Source: Burhinus oedicnemus
Taxonomy: Eukaryota > Chordata > Aves > Charadriiformes > Burhinidae
NCBI GenBank assembly: GCA_008921705.1
Contig: VFFE01007669.1
Span: 5,715,633-5,779,632, forward strand
Length of the DNA: 64,000 nucleotides
Direction: 5' to 3'
Below the pieces are notes generated by a model. That model was given only the letters and a program-made list of their open reading frames with translations. It had not been told where the DNA came from and ran no database searches. Positions 26,889 through 38,224 of this stretch are shown piece after piece (positions within the stretch are counted from its first letter, which is position 1; the number at the start of each line of letters is the position of its first letter). Both the position numbers and the translations under genes were made by a program.

Positions 26889-26967
26889 TCATAGAAGCAT
26901 GGAATGGTTTGGGTTGGAAGGGACCTTTAAAAGGTCACCTAGTCTAACCCTCTGCAATGAGCAGGGA
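26889..26967 (-). mobile_element. CR1 LINE 3'-end fragment, copy 1
   Basis: On the - strand this reads as the end of a CR1 element: the phrase equivalent to ggttggaagggacctttaa, then a degenerate ATTC-type tail at the left edge (tcatagaagcatggaatgg on +). Only the last 80 or so bases remain, as is usual for 5'-truncated CR1 copies. Confidence 0.8.
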
Positions 26968-27041
26968 CATAGAATCATAGTTGTGTTAGAAAAGACCTTT
27001 AAAGATCATCTCGTTCAACCCCCATCTTCGACTAGATCAGG
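26968..27041 (-). mobile_element. CR1 LINE 3'-end fragment, copy 2
   Basis: Starts catagaatcatag on the + strand, the reverse of a CR1 tail, then gacctttaaagatcatctcg and ttcaaccccc. It abuts copy 1 in the same orientation, so one copy apparently inserted at the 3'-end region of the other, or a tail was duplicated. Confidence 0.75.
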
Positions 27042-27321
27042 TTTTCTTGCTCTCAAACAATGGCATGATTAGTAAAAGTAAAACCTGGGAAAGGACAGTC
27101 CTGTTTTCTCTAATCTTTCCTTGTGAGCTGTCATCCATCCTCACAGCACATGTTAAGGAACAACAAAATGTTTCTCATTTTGTTTCTGTATTTGTCGCGT
27201 TAAAAGGAATGCAGTTTTGATATTTGTCTGTCAGAGTCCCAGGACTTTCACTGATCCGTCTATCAGAGTCTCCACAAAGGACTTTCACTGAGTCAGATTC
27301 ACAAAAATCAAAATTAGTTAT

Positions 27322-27327
27322 TTTATT
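27322..27327 (-). terminator. LTR poly(A) signal
   Basis: AATAAA on the - strand in the sequence CTCTCAATAAAATAAC. It fits the R region of the LTR and sets its orientation. Confidence 0.6.
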
Positions 27328-27586
27328 GAGAGCGACAGAACAGATTCGAGATTGCTGTTGATAAATTCACTGACTACAATAGCGCTATTAATTAAGGTTA
27401 ATATTGCTAGCAAAACCAACGATAATAATACAACAACCCGGGGGTAACATTCACCAGAGGGTGAAAGGCGCAGCGCTTACCCAGAAGGCGTCCCTGCCTG
27501 GGGTGGAGGAAGAGAACGCAGCCTGTCGGCTGGTCCGTCAGGTATTGAGATTCTTCTCTCCCAATTTAACAGTCATTTTCTACGTC

Positions 27587-27595
27587 TTTTTATCC
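27587..27595 (-). promoter_or_regulatory. LTR TATA-like box
   Basis: GGATAAAAA on the - strand, about 260 bp upstream of the LTR poly(A) signal, as expected for a U3 promoter. Confidence 0.4.
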
Positions 27596-29759
27596 CCAAA
27601 ATTACAAGGTTTCCCTCCCCTAGGTGACATATAGTATGATTTGGGTGGAGAGACGAGTGCTATAGTCATATATGTTTAGCATGATCTCTATAATCTTCAT
27701 TAGCATATGCAGGGGTGTCAACTTTAATATGCATTTCACAGGTAATGAGGCAGAGGTCAGTCATCAGGCACGCTAGCCTTCGAAGAAACAAAGAACTACA
27801 CAAGTTCCTGTTATCTTGCCTTCACTGACAAAAAGCAGGGCTGTCCTGCCTCCGCAGGGCCCCCTCCTTATCTGCATCCCGTGCTGGCCAGGCGAGTCTC
27901 CACTCCCTTGGCCTGCACAAGAGATAGCAAGGCCAGTCTTAATTGTTCTTTGAGCACAGAGACTTTACCTCATTATCCAAATTCCACAGTATTTCAGGTG
28001 CATGTTGCCAGCCAGTGTGCACATGCAAGTCCAACTTTCCAGTGGCAATTTTTTCCATTTTTCTTTAAAAATGTTTGCATTACGTAAAGCATTTTTTTTT
28101 CCTTAAACAAAATGCAGCCTTACTGAAATTGTAATGCATTAAAAAAATAAGCTGTTAGGTACTCTTGAAATGAAGGGCATGGAAGAGAATGGAATATGTT
28201 TGATGATCAGAGCTGGAAAGAGAAAACATGGGCAGGTGGTAGTGTTAACTCTGACGATCTGTATGGTTTTTAGTTTACTTACTGATGTGGCTGTCCCAGC
28301 ATTCAAATGAAATGTAATATACTTCTCTGAAGTGGTATTTCTCTTGGGTTTAGCAGAAGATGAAAGTGCAAGCTTGTTTTCAATGATGTTTCCAGCACAG
28401 TAATTTCAAAACCATAAAAAAATTTAAAGCATTTCATCATCTAAAATGTCCAGGAAATAGATGATCTGTCACAAATTAGACAACTTTATCTGCTAAGAGT
28501 TCACTCTCCTTATAGCCTAGACATCGTAAAATGTAATGTTTGGGGGCACCATGATGTATTCTCCAAGGTAAAATGCGCTGTTCCCCAGTGGAAGCTTTGT
28601 GCCAGCTGTAACCAAGGGTCCTGCAAGGTTTCTGCCTGCTAATGCTGGAAAGCACCCAAACCTGGGGCTGGTGTGAGTCTTAAGGATGTAGGATCTCAAT
28701 GGATTGGGATACATTTAATTTGTGTTCTTTAGTAGCCATGCTATCAGGGCAGCCCTTTCTCTTAGAGGTGGGAAGGATCCACCAGCCTCCTCAGTCAGAA
28801 AAGACCCTCCTTGCTAATCTCTGCTTTCCTAGTATTGCAACCAAGGAATTTAATAACCATTCTTGCCCTGCAGATTTTGTTTGGTTATCTAATTGTACTC
28901 CTTTGTGGTACTTAGTGGGTGAGACATTTTTCTACTTGTCTACTTAGCCTTTTTATTGGATGCATTGTTCTTGTTTGTAACTTACTTTCATAGAGTTGGC
29001 ATTTCTTGGGCATGAAGGTTTTTGTTACAGGATATCCCTGAGTTCAAGACAAGAAGCAACACCTCAGCAGAGCAGAGGTCTAGATATTTCATAGGCTAAT
29101 ACATGTTCAGATTAACCTGGGGACCGTTCTTCCACATGACTTATGTTTTAGCAAATGACTTTGCCCTAAACAAGGACAACAGTAGTAATCCCACGCTAGC
29201 TACCTCAATTCCACGCTTAACTAGTGTTTTTTGGGGGGAGAGTAAGGGTAATCAGTTTACATTTACTTAGTCTGATTATCCATCCATATGCTTAGAAGAA
29301 TATATTGTCTACATGTTATTTCTGACATTCACCTGTCTCTGAGCTGCAAATATACAGCAATATCTGTCATGTTAGGCACGTTTTTGTCTTGTGTGAATGG
29401 TGGGGTTTTTTGACCTTGTTTCTGTATTGATAAAACAAATAGCTAGTATCTGTTTTGTCAAATACTGGCTTGCAAGGCTCGGTTTATTTTCCTATAGATA
29501 CTACGTGTTCAAAACCCATTTTAAAGGAATCTGCGAACCACTGTGTAATTTACTGCACCTAATTAACACAAGCCAATACTTTTACAAGTAATTAAATCAG
29601 TTTAAAAATGTTGCACAACTCACCCATCTGTTTGAAGTTACAGCTAAATTGTGGTATAATACAAATTGAAATGTATACTTCCATAACCTGTACTTCTAAG
29701 TATATGCCAGCACTTACATTGTGTGCATGTATGTTCCCCTATTAAAAAATGTAATTTTA

Positions 29760-30180
29760 ATTACATGCTGCATATATTCTTTATTCCAGCTCATTACCTT
29801 TATCCCCATGTGTAGAAATGCTGAATCCAAGTAACAAGGCAGTAAATACTGGCTTTTAATGACCAATTAAAGCAGCCTATCATCAACCTTGGCATCAGCT
29901 GAGTTTGTAATTCAAAGTACAGATATGCTGTAATTGGTTAGAATAAAATGGTGCTCAGCAAGTATCGAGACAGCCTTGTCAGAGGCTTCATTTTACCACT
30001 CCCTAGAGGCAGCAATACAACCAAAACTTGATAAAACTGGAAGCTAAATAAGTCATTCCAAAGTGATGGCGAACATAACACAAAGCCTCAGTGCACCTTA
30101 ATGATTTTATCCTGAATGATCTGGACCTTTTGTGGCCTGAGGGGAAATGGTGTTCTATATAAAGAAAGTTCATTAACTAG
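29760..30180. other. Possible conserved non-coding element
   Basis: A stretch of balanced composition with repeated homeodomain-like cores (ttaatgaccaattaaag, gtaattggttag, ccttaatgattttatcc) and few simple runs. No coding frame. Judged by appearance only. Confidence 0.22.
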
Positions 30181-32129
30181 GTACTTTTAAAAATAGCATG
30201 GATATGTTGACACCTGCCATGTTGATAGCTACTCTAGCCCTGTAGACTTCCTGTCTGTTCGAGATGCTAGTAAAAGTTAATTTTCTGCTTTAAATGTGAT
30301 AATATAAGACAAGCTGTCCTGTCTGGTGAAACTAATCCAATAACTCAGTCATTGATACCTCAAAAACAGGGACAGAGAAAAGTACTTCTGTGCTCAGACT
30401 TCGTGCAAATGCACTTGTAATAGATTCAGTACCAGATGTCTGAATACTAGAAAGACATGAGAAAAGTAGAGGCAACGTAGGAGGCAGAAGCAGATAAAAA
30501 GATTAAAACATTGAAATTATGGAATAAGGTATACTTGATTAAATGGCAGTTAAGATTAAATGTGAAAAAATGCCGTTTTGAATTCTGATGAACTCAAGGT
30601 TATGTGAGGAAAGGTAAAAGGAACAAGGGAAAAAAAAAACATGTAAAGAAAGATCTGTTAGGCTGTGCAGGGATCTCTGGAGGCAGATGAAAGATGATGG
30701 GGCTGTTGTTTCCATATACCTAAAACTAGACCAGGCAATACCAAACAAAAGGTTCTCAAAGGAACTACTTCAAGGGCTACTTGTCCTCTGAAACTCACTG
30801 AATTCACTTTGCCAGGCATTGGACAATGTAGGACGGTAAACCCTTCAGGTAGGGACCATCTCTTTATAAAAATCTGTTCTCTTTTTGTGGTTGGTTTGGA
30901 TGGATACATTAGATATGGGAGGATGCTGTGCTATGTAAAAGCACATTAGGAAAATGGAAAGGCTGATAGGAACAACAGGGAAATGTACCAGATTGAAGCA
31001 GATTAAAAGCACAGAAGAATGGAGTGAGGCTAAAGAGATTTTTGTAAATCAAGCAAAAAACTGAAGTGAGGAAGAGAGAGAGAGGAGAAGGATGTGGTGG
31101 AAAGTCAAGGTATCTGTCCTGTCTTATGGTGACAGGTTTAAGTCGGGACTGGCAAACCATGTGCAAGTCTCAGTTTTGTATGAAACTGATGACGAAGAGA
31201 AGTAAACAGTCCTGCAAGGAGAAGAAAGAATAGTAGGAAAGCAGGCAGATGACAGCTTTCCAGGGCTTGCTGGTGGAAGGAGGAGATAGGGAGGAGGAAT
31301 TAGTTGATGGCTAAGCCCCAGCTGAAGGACCTGCTGATGACTGGAGTTTGTGTGAGAAGGGGCAGCTGTGGTGATGGTAAGGGCATGTGAGTGTGGAGGG
31401 GGAGCTCTTTGGGTAATGAACTACGCTAAATAAAGAGCTGGCTGAGCATGGGGGAAAGGGAGGAGGTTCAGTGTTTTTTTAAGGTAAGAGACTAGAGCCA
31501 GAAGGGTTCCATGTTTTGAGTGCAGTGACTGGTCTGATGAATGGAGGAGAGGAACTGCAGGGACACCAGCGAGTCCTGATGACAACTTGAAAAGACCATT
31601 TATACTTGTCTTATTATCAAGGGGAAAGAAAATTATCCTAAATTAGATTGCTGGGATTCTTCCAGGTGAATGAAGTTTAGGAAAGGCATCATTATATGAC
31701 CATTTTTTCTCCAATGCACTGACTGCAAAAATAAAAGCTGTATAGGGAATGAAAAAGGAGTGATTGCAAGAAGTAGGTATGGGCCTGTGGGGCTCTTGCT
31801 CTCACCAGTGGCATTTGTTTGTGCTGCCAAACAGACTTTTTATGAGCAGAATATAACATATTAGTGAACTGGCAGAGAGCCAGGTGATAGGTAACTCAGC
31901 ACAGAGTCCTCTCCTGTCAAGATTTAGTGTTATGCATCTGCTTTCATTGTACAGGTTACAAACCCATAGGTTTCATGTTCTACTTTATCTTCATAAGGAG
32001 TAGGCTTAATGGGAAATTGGAGAGATTGCTACTTGCTTTGTCTTCCTGCTTGCATTTTATAAGAGTTGGTTTCTGGTGAGTGAAGTACCGTCTGGAATAC
32101 ATTGTCCTTCCCCAGAAACCTTGATGATA

Positions 32130-32290
32130 TCCCAGTTGACTTCACTGTGAGTAGGAGTAAAACCCGAGTTGGACACAGAGAATGAAATTCAGCCCTTTGA
32201 AAACAGGCATAAATCCCATTGAAATTGATGGGGCTTGTGACTTGAATCAAATCTGATTTGCCTCACACAGCTCAATCCAAATTCAGTCTG
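32130..32290 (-). repeat. Possible ancient amniote repeat remnant
   Basis: On the - strand this carries CCCCATCAATTTCAATGGGA and later AGTGAAGTCAACTGGGA. These phrases recall old, widely shared interspersed repeats in reptiles and birds. The family is not identified. Confidence 0.3.
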
Positions 32291-34768
32291 CAGTATGGCA
32301 GATAATGGAGACCAATGTTTTACTTCATTGCCCCTGAATATGTATGAGGATAAGATCTGATGGATAATGGATAACTATTGAAACTTCTCGCAATAGAAGA
32401 TGCTTTTTGAGGAGGAGTTTTAATGAAGTTGAATAAATAATAAAAAATTTCAGAATGTTTCCAAATGTTTTATACCTTTCTGCTCTTGCTACAATTTGCT
32501 TTTCTTTTAAGATGTTCCTATAAATGTCTTATGCTAAGCAGGAATCAACATGTGATCTGAGCATGATGCACTTAGAGCCCAATGGCTGGTGTATCAAGAT
32601 GGATGAGTCCAGGCGCTGGTTGTGGTGTATCTCACTTACATGGCTGCTATCTTTATTGCCAAAAGAGGATGGATGTCACGCTAAATAATTTTGTACTCTG
32701 GGCCTGCTCACACTTCCCCATTTATACTGTAGGGAGCTCTCTACTTCCCCTCTTGCTTTTACTGCTCTACTAAGGTGCCTTGAGAGGTCTGCTTTCTCTT
32801 TGAGGAAAGAAATCCTGCTAGAAAATAGGCCAGAGAAGGGAACTCCTGAAGGAAAAAGGGATGTAGGGATTGGAATTATTCTTGATAGTCTTGATTTAGC
32901 TGCAGATATGGTAGGCGTTACCTAGCACACCTCAAGTTTGGGATATTTGCTTCCCCCAAATAAAGGTTGCCTGCATTACAAAACCATTGCACAGAACTCT
33001 GCACAACTTGATATGTAAAACTGTCTTTGCAGAGTAAATGCTCAAGGATAAATCTTGCATGACGAATAAATCGCCTGTTGCTCTCCTTAGCTCTTTCAGG
33101 TGAGGCAGAGATACAATGTAAAGTCAGCTAATGCGGAGACCTAGCAGAAAAATGGATCTTTTTTTCCTGCATTAGGCATGTCTTCAGAGGAGATACTTGA
33201 GACAACTCTATTACAGGTGCAGTTGAATCAATAAGGCATATTCATTTTTTTCCCCAGATGACTCCTCTTCTTCCATTTCATAAATTCATATTTTTAGCAA
33301 GAGAAAAGTAAGCAGGTATTATTCAGTACAACGCTTCATCTCATACAGATCTCCTTTTCTGGCACACTGCTGCTTGAATAGGCCAGCTTCAGCAGTTTTA
33401 AGAAGGTTTTTATACATACTGTTTTCACTTAAGGCAGTACAAAGTTCTTTGGAAATCCATGGCAATCAATTAAGTGAATGAGAAAATAGAATGCTTGTAA
33501 TTAAGATGATCAAGCTACACGAAATCTACCCTACTAGTGCTAATATCTGTATATCTCCAAGTTGTATATTAATTAAACACCATGTAAGTGTTGCAATTAG
33601 ACTCAGGCTGCATTGGTGAAAATGAAAGAAAAATGATTGGAGGGGGTTTTACTGTATGTGAAACAGTTCTTTTAAAGCATCTTGTTATGATTTGCAAGCT
33701 TGCTGCAGACACTCTTGGGATACCTGGGAACTCTGTATTTCTTGTCAGGGGTGTGTGTTATTTTCCCCTCAATTTCATGAATGAGCTTTGGTTACTGAGC
33801 TCTGAAACCAGTAGTCAAAGAGGTTAGATATTTCATTCTAAATGAAAACTGCAAAGGGGAGAATGGAGAGAAAGGGAATATTCTGACTAGTTCTTAAAAT
33901 AAAAGGGACTCTGTCCTGCTTTTATGTTCTTTTGTGATGTGTTTTAATTTTTATGTGAAGACCCTAAGGTCGCCCAGGCTTTCCTACTGGACAAAGCAGC
34001 ATCTTAATATAATTGTATTGGGAGACAAACACTACATGAGACTGGATAATCTGGGTGTATTCGGATTGTGCTTCTTCATTTATTTCCTGGTGCTTTTTGG
34101 GGGCTTGGGGAAGCAAAAGACTCTGTCAGGGTCAGCGTGTGGCTCTAAGAGACCAGGGGAGGACCCCTTCCCTCTGTATGGGTACCTTCGCGGCAGTCAC
34201 ACAGCAACTTCAGAGTGAGTTTATTGTGGTTTTATGAGATGTGGGCTTTGGGACATTTGTGCTTTCTCTTTTTCTCGTGTGCATAGCCTTTGATGGCTGC
34301 AAGCATATGTGTTAAGGTACCATGGAGGTAGCAGAAGAATCCTGTTGCAGGACCAAGGGAGTCAAACCACTTTGCCACCGTAGAACTGCCAAACTTTGGT
34401 CTCGTTAACTGGGGATGCCAAAGCAGATGATGAACCCATCCGCTAATGTGCCAGATATTGCTGTGGCTGTTTTAAGATTAAGTCTTTGGAATCAAATGAA
34501 GTAGTATACCTGATCAGTGTGGACATCAGCTTGATGAAGTTGTTGCATAAATAATGAATAAAAGTAATATTTTTGTTGTGTTTCTTTTTTCCAATTATTT
34601 TTTAAAAAAAAAAAATCTGCTTTTACAGCACAATGTTCTTCCTTATGACAAATGAACCTATTCACTGGTATTGTGTTTTCAGATAATACCATTTATGTTT
34701 CTAGAAAGAAGTGAAGAAAAACGTACAGGACGCTTTTGGTTTTTCATTTGACTTTGTTCTTAATTTTT

Positions 34769-34774
34769 TTTATT
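34769..34774 (-). terminator. B3GALT1: Distal poly(A) signal candidate, B3GALT1
   Basis: AATAAA on the - strand within CAAATAATAAAAAAAATTAAG. It would end the transcript near 34,750. Confidence 0.35.
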
Positions 34775-34908
34775 ATTTGACATTGATACAAAAAAATAGT
34801 ATCTTGATTAGCAGCTTTGCTGGCAATCCCACAAAACTGTAAATAATACTTTAATCTAAAAGAATGCACTCCTACAGACACTATAGATAAAACGATATAT
34901 ACAGTTTA

Positions 34909-34922
34909 GACAAATAAATACA
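34909..34922 (-). promoter_or_regulatory. B3GALT1: AU-rich element candidate
   Basis: The - strand reads TATGTATTTATTTGTC, containing overlapping ATTTA pentamers. Such elements in 3' UTRs bind mRNA-decay proteins. It matters only if the long 3' UTR is real. Confidence 0.3.
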
Positions 34923-37799
34923 TAAGTACAGCCAGTCATATATAATGATACACCTAAAGTTCGGTTACTGTTGACAAGCTTTTCTAGTTAATTACACTCT
35001 TCATTTACAAATTGCCATTGCCATCTATGTTATAAAGACAAAAAAAAAATCCCAATAAAGAATCAAAATTGATACTTAACATTATTATTACGAAAGATGG
35101 AAAACGAACCTTGAAACTTCTGTTTAAATACTCCCACAGTTTTAGCAAAAAAAAAAAATGCTTTTGTGAAAAACTCCTTGTAAAGTGAGGCATTTCTCCC
35201 CTAGCTTCTTTGCTCAACGTGCTTTGTTCATGTATGTTTTGGAATCAAAATGTCACGCTTCTGAAGTGACTAGAAGCCGGCACGTCTTAACCAAGTTGTC
35301 ATTTGTCCCATGCCTAGTGAAACAAAATGACCTTTAAGTAACATAAATATTTCTTTTGGTTAAAGGAAGCTCAATGCAAACACTTGTTTGTTAACAATAC
35401 GACTGGGTGGAAGGGACAGTAAGCTGTCCCTGTGAGTAGATGTACTGTTCCCTTTCTAGCTCCAAGTTGCAATACTGCAATTTCTGAGCAAAGAGAAAAT
35501 AATAAATCTGTTACATAAGTGTAACAAGCTAGTGAAGTCTAGTATCAGAAAATTAATAGAAGTAGAAAATTAGGCTTTTGTTCTGTTCTTTTAAATTCAC
35601 TAGGTAATAAAAGAAAAAAAAAATCTTGTACATTCAAAGTTAGGGCACACATGCTTAAGGCTCTTGAAACACTGGACAAATATAATGCCTAACTCAGCTC
35701 CATGCATAACAGAATACTACGTAGCTACCAGACTCTACACATATATACAGCTGAATACAGAAGAAAATGCTGTAGAAATATGTACATCAGTTCCAAGATG
35801 AACATTTACATTTCTGTTGAAGATCTATTTATAAATGGCAGGAAATATATTTTTGGGGATACTATTTTCAAGGTGTACCTTCCAATCATTAATGCAGTCT
35901 ACTTGTACTAGGAGAAATTCAAGGCTACCGTGCTATGCGAGCCCTGAGGTATCCAGATTGGGAGCCCTGCTGTCCTCTTGGTTACTAACCAAAGGCCACA
36001 GAAGTGTCAGCAGGAGAAGTAAGGCCACCAAATCCATTCAGTTGTGGATTCAGAAACCCCAGATTACTGCACACTGCAGAGGGATAGCAGAAGTGATTGC
36101 AGCCTGTGGGTTGAAATTATTACAGTGTGTTACCAGTAGGACAGTACCCGTGCTGTCCGATTTACCCGAGGGCTGGGGATGAATTCCACCCTAGTTTCCC
36201 TTCCTAAACCTCATATTCTGGGGCTTGGGTAAGGAAAGCTGAACTTCACCCAGTCAATGTGTGTGTATAATATATTCATCTATGCAATTAGTTGGACTTT
36301 GTTTAGCTAGAGTTCTGAGTTTAACAGGAAGTGAGAGCAACTTTAACAAGGACTAAGTCAACTAGGGAAGGATAAATCTTAATTACGATGCAAGAAATTC
36401 ACCACTTTTATATAAAATTACCGATTTTCATTTATGAAGGATGTACAAGCTCCTGTTGATTAGCAGTAACTCCTGGGCTATCTGTTGTGTAGCTTCACCT
36501 TCAGATCTGAAGTAGATTTGTTTGAGATCCCTACTGCTTGTGGCTTGAAGGCCAGGTATGCTTTACCTTATTTACACATAGTTCCTTTCAAAACGATAGT
36601 GCTGCATCTGTGAATAAGACTAACAATTTGTCATGAAACTACAAACCTTTTGGGGTAACATCTTCATTCCTCTGCTACTGTTGTAAAGTGCTATGGACAC
36701 CTATGGCAAAATCAGGTCAGAGTTTTCCTTTAAATTCTTACTCCATTAATTTCTGACAACTTTATAGACATCCTGAATAACGTACAGACTTAACAGTTTT
36801 TCATACGTTACACATAATGCCAGCTGAAATGAATGAGACTTCTGTGTGTGCTGTGGACAGTGTGAGTAATCTACAGCTAATAACATATTTGGTGTGTTTT
36901 GTATCTTTGTAACTTGCCTGCGAATTCTTCGTTCCAAGTTATTTGCTGAGCAATGTTGTATTTTAGCTGTTTGTTAGAAGATAGTGCTGAATAGAGATGG
37001 CTTGAATTTATCGAAGAATTTTCCAAGAAATAATTTTCATAACATTTCATTCACATTCAAAACACATAAGCACATTATGAAACCTGAATAAAATCTTGTG
37101 TGTTTGATTTCTGTCGAATGCTCTGGGGATCTCCTGAGCGGGACCTCAGTGAGTATTGGCTCTGTGATGAGCAACCTGGGAGCTGCAGATTTGTAACAAA
37201 GGCTACAATTTGTTTTTCTGTAATAGATGATTCTTAAAAGCCCTCTATAGAGCTTACCCTTAAAAAGCTACTTTTGTGTTACTTTTTTTTTAGGTAAATA
37301 GTGTACTGACTGATGTTAAAGAAATATGCTGCTTACTGACACTTTTATCATTCAATAGAATTCTATATTGCTATGCAAGACACATAATGGAGAGATCCAC
37401 TGATACTAACAAGAAACATTGCACTTGCTTTGAAATTAAAAGATATTCATACTTTCATCATGTGTTTTTTAAGATAGTTTTTCATACATCTCCCCTGTCT
37501 TATTTCACCTACAGATTCTACTTAATTTTAAAATTGTGTTAGATCTTTTAGGGGCTACTTTAGCCAATGGAAATAAATGGCGTGTCTTCTGAAATAATTT
37601 AAAGGAATACCATTTGGTGGATAAAAATATACTTCAGTGTGTGGGTTTGTTTCTAAAGCCTATGAGACTCTGACATTCTTACCTGTCTAAATTCTGTGAT
37701 TACACCATCAGTAAGCTGTTTGGGAATTGCACTCATTGTACTATAAAATATACATGTCAAGATAGGTGTCTAAGGTCAGTGCAAATGTATACCACTCAA

Positions 37800-37805
37800 T
37801 TTATT
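37800..37805 (-). terminator. B3GALT1: Proximal poly(A) signal candidate, B3GALT1
   Basis: AATAAA on the - strand (tttatt on +), about 420 nt downstream of the stop codon. Confidence 0.35.
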
Positions 37806-38224
37806 AACAAAGCTCTAAATAGACATGATTGTAGGGTGTCAAAAAAGGAATAAAATTATATTTGTAATTCTTCATTTCTTAGGGCCTGAGTCTTATCTTA
37901 GAGGCTGGGGCATGAACTGTTAAGCAGCTCATGATAGTTTATTACTGTCCTTTACATACAGATGCAGGAGCTGATATGTGTGATAGAGGATTATACACAA
38001 AATCTGAGATTTGACTCTAGATCCTTTTGGTTGGTGTAACGTCCTTATGAAAAGAGCCTGAAGTCTGTAAATCAGTAGTCAAAATGAGAATGAAAAATCA
38101 GTCATTAAAAATCTTCTCACGGTTAATATCCCACAATTTAACCTGTAAATCAGCAGATCACTTTGTCAAAAAATAACCAGACTAAATCAAAATTAAAAAG
38201 AAGGTATTTACATCTGTAAAAATC

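Larger units (their letters stand above)
27225..27988 (-). mobile_element. Solo LTR of an endogenous retrovirus
   Basis: A block of about 760 bp on the - strand begins TGTGGAATTT and ends CTGACAGACA, so it has the TG...CA ends of a retroviral LTR. A TATA-like GGATAAAAA sits at 27,587-27,595, and a poly(A) signal AATAAA at 27,322-27,327. Flanks are atatt (27,220-27,224) and gtatt (27,989-27,993), a 4-of-5 match to a target duplication. No gag, pol or env sequence lies beside it, so recombination between paired LTRs probably removed the rest. The U5-like end holds two copies of ggactttcactga. The family is not named with confidence; ERVL- or ERVK-like types are both possible. The ends may be off by up to about 30 bp on the right. 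Confidence 0.6.
27989..34749. other. Intergenic region, right half
   Basis: Unique AT-rich sequence between the LTR and the likely B3GALT1 3' UTR. A purine-rich stretch spans about 30.9-31.6 kb (for example gaggaagagagagagaggag near 31,070). No open frame resembles a known protein. Two sub-blocks are noted separately at 29.76 and 32.13 kb. Confidence 0.55.
34750..38224 (-). other. B3GALT1: B3GALT1 3' UTR candidate (extent uncertain)
   Basis: Downstream of the B3GALT1 stop on the - strand lies about 3.5 kb of AT-rich non-coding sequence without transposons. Two AATAAA signals mark possible ends, about 420 nt and 3.45 kb past the stop. The far end, with many A/T runs and an AU-rich motif, looks like the tail of a long neuronal-type 3' UTR. 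The long form is inference; RNA data would decide it. Confidence 0.4.
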
